Shown here one piece after another: positions 43,189-51,542 of a stretch of DNA of 54,030 nucleotides. A model generated the notes under the pieces. That model had not been told where the DNA came from, ran no database searches, and saw nothing but the letters and a program-made list of their open reading frames with translations. Every line of letters begins with the position of its first letter. Positions within the stretch are counted from its first letter, which is position 1. The stretch comes from Synergistota bacterium (GTDB taxonomy: Bacteria; Synergistota; Synergistia; Synergistales; Synergistaceae), in NCBI GenBank assembly GCA_023450745.1, contig JAEXGR010000038.1:1-54030 (forward strand), read 5' to 3'. The position numbers and the translations under genes were made by a program.

Positions 43189-44265
43189 TTGGACGGCAAC
43201 CGGGCGCTAATCGCGATGAGCGGCGGAGTGGACAGCTCCGTCGCCGCCTTTTTGACGAAGGAGCGCGGCTTCGACTGCACCGGCGCGACGATGAAGCTCT
43301 TCTTTAACGAGGATATCGGTGTCTGTGGCGAGAGCCGCTGCTGTTCGCTTGACGACGTCGAGGACGCGCGCAGCGTCGCGAACCGCCTCGGCATCCCCTT
43401 TTTCGTATTCAATTTTTCCGATAATTTTCGCCGCGACGTGATAGAGCGTTTCATCAGCGCTTACAAAAGCGGCGCTACTCCCAACCCCTGCATCGACTGC
43501 AACCGCTTCCTGAAATTTGAAAAATTCTTCTCCCGCGCGAAGGAGCTCGATATCGGTCACATCGTGACCGGCCATTACGCCGTCGTCTATTACGACGCGG
43601 CCGCGCGGCGCTGGGGGCTGAAAAAGGGGGCGGACGAGGCCAAAGACCAGAGCTACGTCCTCTACTCGCTGACGCAGGAGCAGCTGGCGCACACGCTGCT
43701 GCCGCTCGGCGGCCTGACGAAGGCCGCGGTGCGCGAAATCGCGGAGGCCAACGGCTTTATCAACGCGAGAAAGCGCGAGAGCCAGGATATCTGCTTTGTC
43801 CCCGACGGCGATTACGCCGCCTTCATCGAGCGCTACACGCGCGAACCGAACCGCCCGGGAAACTTTATCGACGGCGCGGGGCGCGTGCTGGGCCGCCATC
43901 GCGGCTTCGTGCGCTACACGATCGGCCAGCGGCGCGGCCTCGGCCTCTCGCTGCGCGAACCGCTCTACGTCTGCGCGAAGCGCGCGGCCGACAACACGGT
44001 CGTCCTCGGCCGGAACGAGGAGCTCTTCTCAAAGAGCCTCACCGCCTCCGGGATAAATCTCATCGCCTGCGATAAAATAACCGCGCCGCTTCGCCTGCGG
44101 GCGAAGGTGCGTTACAAACACCGCGAACAGTGGGCGACGGTGGAGCAGCTCTCCGAGAGCCGCTTACGCGTCGATTTTGACGAGCCGCAGCGCGCCGTCA
44201 CCCCCGGGCAGGCCGTGGTACTCTACGACGGCGACGCCGTCGTCGGCGGCGGCACTATCGAATAG
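43189..44265 (+). CDS. mnmA: tRNA-specific 2-thiouridylase MnmA
   Basis: The 358-aa enzyme thiolates uridine 34 of tRNA Lys, Glu and Gln. It has the PP-loop MSGGVDSSVAAF near the N-terminus, TPNPCIDCNRFLKF with the first catalytic Cys, AKDQSYVLYSL, and KRESQDICFVPDGDY with the second Cys, then YTIGQRRGLGLS and a C-terminal beta domain. The start is TTG directly after the HD stop with no gap. In many bacteria sulfur comes from IscS-type desulfurases, none of which is in the window. Confidence 0.95.
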   Translation: MDGNRALIAMSGGVDSSVAAFLTKERGFDCTGATMKLFFNEDIGVCGESRCCSLDDVEDARSVANRLGIPFFVFNFSDNFRRDVIERFISAYKSGATPNPCIDCNRFLKFEKFFSRAKELDIGHIVTGHYAVVYYDAAARRWGLKKGADEAKDQSYVLYSLTQEQLAHTLLPLGGLTKAAVREIAEANGFINARKRESQDICFVPDGDYAAFIERYTREPNRPGNFIDGAGRVLGRHRGFVRYTIGQRRGLGLSLREPLYVCAKRAADNTVVLGRNEELFSKSLTASGINLIACDKITAPLRLRAKVRYKHREQWATVEQLSESRLRVDFDEPQRAVTPGQAVVLYDGDAVVGGGTIE

Positions 44266-44285
44266 GGCGTGCCTGAGGCGCGCGT

Positions 44286-45191
44286 TCAAATCAGGGCGGC
44301 GTCCGGCCGCGCATCCTCCGGCGGACGCCGGTAATCCACATAATCCAGAAACCGCCTGACGGCGAGCGACATGCCGCTCTTGTCCCTGAAAGCCATCCCG
44401 ATCTCACGGCAGGCGGGAACGTCCAGTGCCCTTGCCGTTATGCGGTAAGGGATGCGCCGCAGGATGAGCCGCGGCAGAATGCTGATGCCGAGCCCGCTTT
44501 CCACCATGGACATGATGGCATAGTCGTCCCAGGTCGTGAAATGGACCTTGGGAGAGATGCCGCAGCGCTCAAAGATCTCCGAGACCTCAGCCTTCGCTCC
44601 CTTTTCCAACAGCATGAAGGGATAGCGGCAGAGCGCGGCAACGGGAAAACGTTCGCAGCCGGCGAGCGGGTGGTCTTCGGGCATGACGACGAGCAGCTCG
44701 TCCTTTTCGAGCGAAACCGTCTCAAACTCAGGAAACGTGGGCAGGCGGAGAAAGCCGAAGTCTACGCGCCCCTCCGCTATCCAGCGCTCTATCTCCGTAT
44801 AATCTCCCAACAGCAGCTCATAATCGATATTCGGATAATCCTTCTGGAATTCTTTGATGATATTAGGCAGCCAATGCGTCGCCACGCTGGAAAAGGTGCC
44901 GATGCGAATGAGCCCCGACTGCAGGCCGTTCAGCTCTTCGACCTGCGCCTGCAGGCGGCGGTATTCGCGGCAGACGTTTTGGGCGAAGGGCAGCAGCTTG
45001 AGCCCGTCGGAGGTGAGACGCACGCCCGCGCGTCCGCGTTCGAGCAGCGACACGCCCCACTCTTTTTCGAGATCGCCGATCATACGACTGATGCCGGGCT
45101 GCGAATATTGCAGCGCCGCCGCCGCTTTGGTAAAGCTGCCGTATTCCACGGTCCTGACGAAGGCCAGATATTTTTGCAGGTTCATATCCAT
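44286..45191 (-). CDS. LysR-family transcriptional regulator
   Basis: The 301-aa protein has an N-terminal winged helix (LQKYLAFVRTVEYGSFTKAAAALQYSQPGISRMIGDLEKE-type sequence, about residues 5-60) and a periplasmic-binding-like effector domain (about 90-290) with IRIGTFSSVATHWLP and a LPRLILRRIPYR region. It is divergent from an EamA transporter over a 137-base AT-rich region, the standard arrangement for a LysR regulator and its target. Effector unknown. Confidence 0.93.
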   Translation of the reverse strand: MDMNLQKYLAFVRTVEYGSFTKAAAALQYSQPGISRMIGDLEKEWGVSLLERGRAGVRLTSDGLKLLPFAQNVCREYRRLQAQVEELNGLQSGLIRIGTFSSVATHWLPNIIKEFQKDYPNIDYELLLGDYTEIERWIAEGRVDFGFLRLPTFPEFETVSLEKDELLVVMPEDHPLAGCERFPVAALCRYPFMLLEKGAKAEVSEIFERCGISPKVHFTTWDDYAIMSMVESGLGISILPRLILRRIPYRITARALDVPACREIGMAFRDKSGMSLAVRRFLDYVDYRRPPEDARPDAALI

Positions 45192-45327
45192 CCGCGTTCT
45201 CTTGTTCTCCCTTTTATCTATTTGTTTTTGTTATTTTTTATATAATAAACATTTATTTTTGTAATTTATGATTTTATGATACTCTTTGTCCACAGTGCAA
45301 GCAAGCGAAAATTGGGGGAATCGTGTC

Positions 45328-46200
45328 ATGAGATCGTATGTAAAATATATTTCGGCGCTGCTGCTCTTCGGCTCCAACGGGGTCGTCGCGAGCCATATCT
45401 CGCTCAGCAGCTATGAGATCGTTTTTTTAAGAACTCTTATCGGGAGCGTCTTTCTTGTGGGGCTCTTTTTCCTTTCCGGAGGCAGGCCGCGGGGGATAAA
45501 AAGCGGAAAGGACCTGGCCTTTCTCGCCGTTTCGGGGATCGCGATGGGAGCCAACTGGATGTTTCTCTATGAGGCCTACGCGCGGGTCGGCGTAAGTATC
45601 GCGACGCTCGCCAACTACTGCGGCCCCGTCGTCGTAATTGCGCTTTCGCCGCTGCTTCTGCGCGAGCGGCTGACGGTTTTGCAGCTTTTGGTATTCTCCG
45701 TCGTGCTGTCCGGAATGTTCCTCGTCAACGGAAACGCGCTGCGTGACGGCGGGCTTTCGTGGGGGCTCGCCTGCGGTCTGCTATCTGCCGTCATGTATGC
45801 CTTTATGGTGATCTTTAATAAGAAAGCGGCGCGCATCACCGGACTGGAGAACGCCGCTTTTCAGCTGGCCTTCAGCTTTTTAACGGTGGCTCTCTTCGTA
45901 ATTGCCAAACGGGGGTTTTATTTTCCGGCGGCGGCGCCGGACATTGTCCCGGTGCTATTTCTGGGGGTTGTGAATACCGGTGTCGGCTGCTATCTTTATT
46001 TTTCCTCGATTCAGCGCCTTCCGGCGGGCGTCGTCGCGGTCTGCGGCTATCTGGAGCCGCTGTCCGCCTTGATCTTCTCCGCGGTTTTTCTGGGCGAACG
46101 GCTCTTTGGCGTACAGCTGCTGGGGGCTTTTCTGATCATTGGCGGCGCGGCGCTCTACAGCGCCGCCGGCAAATATTTGGAGAAGACAGAAAATTCCTAA
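45328..46200 (+). CDS. EamA/DMT-superfamily transporter, probable LysR target
   Basis: The 290-aa protein has ten membrane helices in two EamA repeats. The first contains FGSNGVVASHISLSSYEIVFLRTLIG and ANYCGPVVVIALSPLLLRERLT; the second ends with GYLEPLSALIFSAVFLGERL, the typical repeat end. ATG 45328 was chosen because GGGGG lies 8-10 bases upstream; an earlier in-frame ATG at 45286 lacks a site and would add an unusual polar N-terminus. It is likely controlled by the divergent LysR protein and may export amino acids or similar metabolites. Confidence 0.88.
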   Translation: MRSYVKYISALLLFGSNGVVASHISLSSYEIVFLRTLIGSVFLVGLFFLSGGRPRGIKSGKDLAFLAVSGIAMGANWMFLYEAYARVGVSIATLANYCGPVVVIALSPLLLRERLTVLQLLVFSVVLSGMFLVNGNALRDGGLSWGLACGLLSAVMYAFMVIFNKKAARITGLENAAFQLAFSFLTVALFVIAKRGFYFPAAAPDIVPVLFLGVVNTGVGCYLYFSSIQRLPAGVVAVCGYLEPLSALIFSAVFLGERLFGVQLLGAFLIIGGAALYSAAGKYLEKTENS

Positions 46201-46234
46201 AGAGGTATGATATTTTTCGTGGAGGGATGTCTTT

Positions 46235-46996
46235 ATGAATGATAAGAGAAGGCAGATCATCGAAAAACTATTGGAAAAGATCAACAGCGGCGAAGTCGTC
46301 TCGCGCGATAAACTGCTTCCGGAAAGACAGCTTGCGGAGGCGCTGGGAGAGACGCGCCCCGTGGTCCGCGAGGGGCTGATCGCCCTCGAGGCGATGGGCG
46401 TGCTCGATATTCGCGACCGGCAGGGGATATACCTCTCGTCAAGCGAGGAGAACGAGGCCAAAATGATGCTCCATAAGGTGCGCGGCTGGCCCGCCGATAT
46501 GCTCTCGCGGGTGATGGAGGTGCGCCAGATTATAGAACCGCCGGCAACGGCGATCGCCGCTGTCCGGCGCGACGACAAAGATCTCGCGAAGATGCGCGAG
46601 TGCCTGCGTCACCTTGCCGAACTTGTGGAAGAGACCGGCGAGGAGGCGGCGCAGCAGAGCCTGATCTGGAACACCGCCCTGCACACCGTGATCGTGGAAT
46701 CGGCGGAGAACGCCTATCTCTCGCGCCTCTACGAGGGGATTCACGCGATCGTCGAGCACAGCCTCTCGCTGATGAGGATCAGCGTTTCGCCGGAAAAGGA
46801 GGGCGGCCGGCGCTCCGTCTACCAGGACCACCTGCGGCTTTTTGGGTACATAGAGGCGCGTGATTCCGCCAGCGCCGAGCTCTGCGCCGAGGAGCACCTC
46901 CACCACTCGATAAACGCCATGGTGGAGCTGGGCCAGATCGTCCCCGCCTCCGATCTTTTTGGACAAAAGCTTACGGGCCGCGCCCGCTTTTTATAA
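46235..46996 (+). CDS. GntR-family transcriptional regulator, FCD subfamily
   Basis: The 253-aa protein has a winged helix (about 5-70: LLPERQLAEALGETRPVVREGLIALEAMGVL and the wing DRQGIYL) and an FCD domain (about 90-235) with VMEVRQIIEPPATAIAA, LIWNTALHTVIV and DHLRLFGYI. It begins 34 bases after the EamA gene in the same direction, so it may belong to the same transcript or respond to the same ligand. Its stop is 15 bases from the stop of the convergent P-type ATPase gene. It is a second FCD regulator in the window, distinct in sequence from the one at 6491-7240. Confidence 0.9.
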   Translation: MNDKRRQIIEKLLEKINSGEVVSRDKLLPERQLAEALGETRPVVREGLIALEAMGVLDIRDRQGIYLSSSEENEAKMMLHKVRGWPADMLSRVMEVRQIIEPPATAIAAVRRDDKDLAKMRECLRHLAELVEETGEEAAQQSLIWNTALHTVIVESAENAYLSRLYEGIHAIVEHSLSLMRISVSPEKEGGRRSVYQDHLRLFGYIEARDSASAELCAEEHLHHSINAMVELGQIVPASDLFGQKLTGRARFL

Positions 46997-47011
46997 AAAA
47001 TTTTCACAACC

Positions 47012-49501
47012 CTAACGGTTTTTCCTCCCCGCCCATTTTACCGCCTCCCACCAGAAGGTGGCGCCGGCGGCGGTCAGCAGCGCGAGCGTGAAATCGACGG
47101 GGGAGAGCGGCTGCAATTTGGTCGCGGCGGCGGCCTGCGGCAGCGTCGACATCACGATGAGGCAGAGCAGCACGCCGATGTTGACGAACCAGGCGGTCTT
47201 GTCTATCGCCGCGCACCCCGCCGCGAAGGCGAAGTCCTTATCCGAGCGGTTGACGTATACGAGGAAGAGGTTCGACAGCACGAGGACGGTGAGGAAGAAG
47301 GTGCGCGCGTGCTCCGGGCCGCCGTTCGGCAGTGTGAGGTAATAGGAGCCGAAGGCCGCCGCGAAGATGGCGAGCCCCTGCGCGAGCGCCTTGCCTAGCA
47401 GCCCCCGCGTGACTATCGGCGCATCCACGGGGCGCGGCGGGCGTTCCATGATGTCTCTCTCCTCCGGCTGGCGTTCGAAGATTATCGAGCAGGTCGGATC
47501 GATTATCAGCTCCAGCAGCACGACGTGAATCGGCGCGAGCAGCACCGGCAGGGCCAGCAGCGGCGCGGCGAGCGCCGAGAGCGCGATGGGGATGTGTATC
47601 ACGAGGATGTATTCCATCGCCTTTCTGATGTTGTCGTAGATGCGGCGGCCATCGCGGATAGTGCTCACAATGGTCGAAAAATCGTCGTCGAGCAGCACCA
47701 TGTCGGCCGCCTCGCGCGCCACTTCGGTGCCGCGTCCGCCCATCGCGATGCCGATGTCCGCGTATTTGAGCGCCGGCGCGTCGTTTACGCCGTCGCCGGT
47801 CATCGCCACCACCTCGCCGCGCGCGCGCAGCGCCTTGACGATCCGCATTTTTTCGCGCGGCAGGATGCGCGAGAAGATCGTCACATCCTTTAGTTTACCG
47901 GCAAGTTCGCCGGCCGCCATTTTTTCGAGCTCGTCGCCGGTGATCATCACGTGCTCGCTTTCGCCGCAGCCAAGCCCCACGTCGTGCGCGATTCGGTGCG
48001 CGGTGAGGCTGTTGTCGCCCGTTATCATCACAACGCGCACGCCGGCGCTGCCGCAGGCCTTGATCGCATCGGCGACGTTTTCCCGCGGCGGGTCGATGAA
48101 CGCCGCAAGCCCGGCCAGGTTCAGCGCGCAGCCGGCCATCTCCTGCGGAATGTCTCTCATGTCGTCGTTATAGGCCACGGCGAGGACGCGGCAGCCGGCC
48201 TCCGCGAGCTGCCGCTGTTTCAAAAGCGCCTTTTCCCGCTCCGCCTCCGTGAGGCCGCAAAGCTTGAAGATGCTTTCCGGCGAGCCCTTTGCCGCCGCCA
48301 TTATTTTCCCTTTGTAGGACCAGACGTGACACATCATGCGCGACTCGGAGGAGAAGGGATATTCGTGGAGCAGACGCTGCCCCTGCAAGCGCTTCACGTC
48401 CACCATGTTTTTGCCGGCTTCGTCGAGCATCGCGCGTTCCATGGGGTCGTAGGGGTTGCTTTCGGAGGCGAGCACCGCCACCTCCGTCAGCTTTTTTATC
48501 GAGGCGCCGCAGAGCGGGACGAATTTTTTCAGCGTCATGCGGTTTTCCGTGAGAGTACCGGTCTTATCGACGCAGAGGACCGTCACCGCGCCGAGGGTCT
48601 CCACGGAAGGGATACGCCGGATAAGGGAGTTACGCTTCGCGAGCCGCCAGGCGCCGAGCGCGAGGAAGACCGTGAGCACGACGGGGAATTCTTCGGGGAT
48701 CGTCGCCATCGCGATCGTGACGCCGGAGAGCGCCGCTTCGATGATGCCGCTGCCCCGGTAATAGGTGGCGGCGACGACGAAGGCCAGCATCAGGAGGCTG
48801 AAGGCCGAGCAGTCGCGTACAAGGCGGCGCGTCTGCTTTTCCAGCGGTGTCGGGCGGTCGGGAGCCTGGGCTACGTCCGCGCCGATCTTGCCGTATTCGG
48901 TACGCGGCCCCGTATCCGTGACCCGTATTACGGCGCGCCCCGCCACGGCGTTCGTCCCCGCGTAGCAGCGGTCGGTGCGCCAGCCGCGCCCGGCGTCGCC
49001 GGCGGGAGCGCAGACCTTCCAGACCAGGTCAGACTCGCCGGTGAGCGTCGACTCGTCGGCGCCGAAGCCGTCGGCCTCCAGCACCTCGCCGTCCGCGGCG
49101 ATCCGTTCTCCCTCGGCGACGAGGATGATGTCGCCCGGGACGAGCTCTTCAGAGGGCAGCGTGACGACCTCGCCGCCGCGTACCGCCGTCACCTTGGGGG
49201 AGGATAAAGACTTGAGCGCCTCCAGCGTTCTGTCCGTCTTCCATTCCTGATAGATATTTATCGCCCCCATGAAGACGACGAATACGAGCATGACGACGCC
49301 GTCCCGCGGCTCTCCGAGGAAGAAGTAGAGGCAGGCCGCGCCGATGAGCAGCAGAAACACCGGTTCGGAGAAAAATTTAAGAGCCTTTTTCAGCGGCCCG
49401 TCGCTTCCATCCTCGGCGAGCACATTCCTGCCGTATCTTTCTCGCCGCTCCGCAACCTCGGCGGCGGTCAATCCCCGGTATTTTTCCGCAACTTCCATCA
49501 T
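47012..49501 (-). CDS. P-type cation-transporting ATPase (P2-like)
   Basis: The 829-aa pump has the full P-type set: actuator TGES, phosphorylation motif DKTGTLT with the reactive Asp near residue 312, KGSPES nucleotide-binding segment, and hinge MTGDGVNDAPALK. It has ten likely membrane helices. The sequence resembles bacterial PMR1-type Ca2+ pumps, but the M4 motif is IPEEFPV rather than PEGLP and the M6 motif is IIDPTCS, lacking the usual Asn-Asp pair. The ion is therefore uncertain. ATG 49501 follows AAGGAG with 8 bases spacing; GTG 49510 is possible. The gene is monocistronic. Confidence 0.92.
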   Translation of the reverse strand: MMEVAEKYRGLTAAEVAERRERYGRNVLAEDGSDGPLKKALKFFSEPVFLLLIGAACLYFFLGEPRDGVVMLVFVVFMGAINIYQEWKTDRTLEALKSLSSPKVTAVRGGEVVTLPSEELVPGDIILVAEGERIAADGEVLEADGFGADESTLTGESDLVWKVCAPAGDAGRGWRTDRCYAGTNAVAGRAVIRVTDTGPRTEYGKIGADVAQAPDRPTPLEKQTRRLVRDCSAFSLLMLAFVVAATYYRGSGIIEAALSGVTIAMATIPEEFPVVLTVFLALGAWRLAKRNSLIRRIPSVETLGAVTVLCVDKTGTLTENRMTLKKFVPLCGASIKKLTEVAVLASESNPYDPMERAMLDEAGKNMVDVKRLQGQRLLHEYPFSSESRMMCHVWSYKGKIMAAAKGSPESIFKLCGLTEAEREKALLKQRQLAEAGCRVLAVAYNDDMRDIPQEMAGCALNLAGLAAFIDPPRENVADAIKACGSAGVRVVMITGDNSLTAHRIAHDVGLGCGESEHVMITGDELEKMAAGELAGKLKDVTIFSRILPREKMRIVKALRARGEVVAMTGDGVNDAPALKYADIGIAMGGRGTEVAREAADMVLLDDDFSTIVSTIRDGRRIYDNIRKAMEYILVIHIPIALSALAAPLLALPVLLAPIHVVLLELIIDPTCSIIFERQPEERDIMERPPRPVDAPIVTRGLLGKALAQGLAIFAAAFGSYYLTLPNGGPEHARTFFLTVLVLSNLFLVYVNRSDKDFAFAAGCAAIDKTAWFVNIGVLLCLIVMSTLPQAAAATKLQPLSPVDFTLALLTAAGATFWWEAVKWAGRKNR

Positions 49502-49510
49502 GGTAAACAC

Positions 49511-49951
49511 TCCTTATGCACAGGCATGTCTTTGTACAAAAATACGGCCCGCGGAATCGTTTTTAACGGTCCCGCGAGCCGCAGAAATTTTTCTTCGCCC
49601 GCTGCCGGGTTGTTGTCCCGGCCCAGCCCCATGCTCAAAAATGAGTCATCGCCTGCTCCATGTTTAGTTACTTGACATTTTATGAGAAGGACGGCTGCTT
49701 GTCAACCGCCCGTTCCGCCGTTTCACGGCCGCCACGGGAAGAGGCTTGCGTCCGGCGCCGAGCGTCCCTGCGGTTCTGGCGTTTGCGTATTCGCCCCGCC
49801 GGCCCTTTTTCAGCGCCGCGCGGCGGAGGGCTGTTCTCTCGCGTCCCGCTCCCTGGCCATCAGGATCTGAAAGAGCTGGATGGCCCGGGCGCGGAAGAGG
49901 CGCGCTAAATGAGAGGTATTTTTGCCCGCGTGCTGCGGAGAGCGTTAATTT
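49511..49951. other. Intergenic region upstream of the P-type ATPase
   Basis: It contains an imperfect hairpin (CGGCCCGCGG with CCCGCGAGCCG, 49545-49581) that would lie in the leader of the minus-strand ATPase message, and a lone TTGACA at 49672 without a matching -10 on the plus strand. No credible gene is visible in the remaining GC-rich part. Confidence 0.4.
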
Positions 49952-49980
49952 TTGAAAGGCAAAAGGTATCTTTATATTTT
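49952..49980 (+). promoter_or_regulatory. Promoter of the secreted hypothetical protein
   Basis: TTGAAA (49952-49957) and TATTTT (49975-49980) are spaced by 17 bases, about 55 bases before the start codon at 50036. Confidence 0.5.
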
Positions 49981-50035
49981 TAATATGATAAAATATTGCC
50001 ACAAAACAGGCCATTATAATCGAGGGGGATTATTT

Positions 50036-50692
50036 ATGAAGAAGAAACTTATACTTGCGCTGCTGTCGCTGCTTGCGGTGTCTCTTTTGGCTTCGTCCGC
50101 CTGCGCGCTCAAGTACGACCGGGAGCATCCGCCGAAGGCAGGAGAGCGGGCGCGCCTCGTGCTCTTTGACGTCCTCAATAGCGCAAAACATCCCGTATTC
50201 CTGAAATACCGGGCGCAGATGGAGAACGAAGACGGCAAAAAAGAAGATACCGTCGTGACCCTCGCGGTAAAGGGCGACCTGACATTTGTGGATTTGGAGT
50301 CCAAGAGCTGCCATCTCGGCACTATCCACGACGGAAAGAACCTGACGACGACGGTCATCATGCATGACGAGAAGATGTATATGGCGATAAAGGATGGTCC
50401 TGTTAAAATCCCCGCAGCAGGGGAGATCGGACGGCCGGAGGAGGGCGAAAGGGCGAAATACGCCGCCGCCTCCGGCGCTGAGAAGATCAAGGAGAGCGAA
50501 TATGAGTACGACAGGCTGAAATGGAAGGACGGCGGCGAACAGACCTTCTACTTCACGCCGTGGACGGACGACTGGAAATGGTGGCGCGTACAGGATGGCC
50601 TGCTCGAGATACTCGCGTATGGCGGCACGGTTGACGATAAACTCTTTAAAGTCCCCGCCGGCTACCAGGAGATGAAGATGCCGGTGATGTGA
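50036..50692 (+). CDS. Secreted protein of unknown function
   Basis: The 218-aa precursor has a signal peptide (about residues 1-24, ending SSACA) and a mature domain of mixed beta texture with TVVTLAVKGDLTFVDLES and TTVIMHDEKMYMAIKDG, suggesting a periplasmic LolA/outer-membrane-lipoprotein-sorting-like curved sheet. The match is too loose to name. It is Lys/Glu rich with an aromatic WTDDWKWW segment near residue 170. ATG 50036 follows GAGGGGG with 7 bases spacing, and a promoter lies just upstream. No neighbour suggests a partner. Confidence 0.7.
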   Translation: MKKKLILALLSLLAVSLLASSACALKYDREHPPKAGERARLVLFDVLNSAKHPVFLKYRAQMENEDGKKEDTVVTLAVKGDLTFVDLESKSCHLGTIHDGKNLTTTVIMHDEKMYMAIKDGPVKIPAAGEIGRPEEGERAKYAAASGAEKIKESEYEYDRLKWKDGGEQTFYFTPWTDDWKWWRVQDGLLEILAYGGTVDDKLFKVPAGYQEMKMPVM

Positions 50693-50914
50693 AATTTGAC
50701 CGCTAATGCCGGGCGGCGGCGCTTTTTGCTTTCACCAGAAATTGGCAGGCCGCGGCGAACATTTGCGGAAGAAAAATCAAGGCGTTTTTCTTAAATATTT
50801 TTTCAGATAATTTTGGACGGACGTTGCAAAAGCGCTAAAGACGACGCCGTTTGGCAGCGCTGGCGCGCGAGAACGGCCTGTTACGCGTTTGCGCCGAAAA
50901 GGGATTCGTGCCTA

Positions 50915-50944
50915 TTGTACGGATCTCTTTTTTAGTTATATACT
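50915..50944 (+). promoter_or_regulatory. Promoter of the DUF486 gene
   Basis: TTGTAC and TATACT are spaced by 18 bases, with a predicted start near 50951, immediately before a strong hairpin. Confidence 0.5.
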
Positions 50945-50959
50945 ACTTCCTCGGTGATA

Positions 50960-50991
50960 TCCGGCCGCGCCCGCGGTAAGGCGCGGCCGGA
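50960..50991 (+). promoter_or_regulatory. Strong leader hairpin before the DUF486 gene
   Basis: TCCGGCCGCGCC pairs perfectly with GGCGCGGCCGGA around an 8-base loop, at the very 5' end of the predicted transcript and 30 bases before the start codon. There is no T run, so it is more likely a 5' stabiliser or a regulatory element than a terminator. Confidence 0.55.
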
Positions 50992-51021
50992 ATAAAAGAA
51001 CGCCGGAAAGAGGAATTTGTA

Positions 51022-51366
51022 ATGCTAAGGTATGCGGCTCCGCTGATGCTTCTCTTCATATCGAACATCTTTATGACCTACGCCTGGTATGGGCACCTGA
51101 AATATGTCGGCGCGAAACCCCTGATCGTGGCGATCCTCATCAGCTGGGGCGTCGCCTTCTTTGAATACTGTTTTCAAGTTCCCGCGAACCGTATTGGCCA
51201 TACCGTCTACAGCCTTCCGCAGCTCAAGATCATGCAGGAGATCATAACGATGACCATCTTCGCCGGTTTTTCCTTTTTTGTGATGAAAGAAAAGCTGTCG
51301 CTCAACTACCTCTGGGCCTCGTTCTGTATGGTGGGCGCGGTATTCTTTATCTTTCGCGGGAATTAG
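51022..51366 (+). CDS. DUF486 (DMT-like) small membrane protein
   Basis: The 114-aa protein has four membrane helices and matches DUF486: FISNIFMTYAWYGHLK, ISWGVAFFEYCFQVPANRIG, and QLKIMQEIITMTIFAGFSFF, ending in a short FRGN. The family is related to small multidrug-resistance-like transporters and has no established function. AAAGAGGA precedes the ATG. Its stop TAG is part of the TTAG that forms the left target duplication of the adjacent 176-bp repeat element. Confidence 0.9.
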   Translation: MLRYAAPLMLLFISNIFMTYAWYGHLKYVGAKPLIVAILISWGVAFFEYCFQVPANRIGHTVYSLPQLKIMQEIITMTIFAGFSFFVMKEKLSLNYLWASFCMVGAVFFIFRGN

Positions 51367-51542
51367 GGAACCGCTGATTATATGCGCCACTTGCGTCACG
51401 CAGCAGCCCCCGCCCGCCGCTCCAACGTATCAATATACGCCTCCGCGCCGCTTGGGGCCTGCTGCGTTTAGCGCCTGACACATCTAATCAGCGGACATAC
51501 GCTGGCTATTATTCGGCTTATTTTCAATTAATCAGCGGTTCC
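51367..51542. mobile_element. MITE-like element, copy 1
   Basis: This 176-bp non-coding element has 14-bp perfect terminal inverted repeats (GGAACCGCTGATTA / TAATCAGCGGTTCC) and an internal copy of the end motif (TAATCAGCGG near 51485). It is flanked on both sides by TTAG, which fits the 4-bp YTAR target duplication of IS5-type elements. It fills exactly the gap between the stop codons of the DUF486 and MFS genes. A second copy in opposite orientation lies at 52924-53099. Confidence 0.85.
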
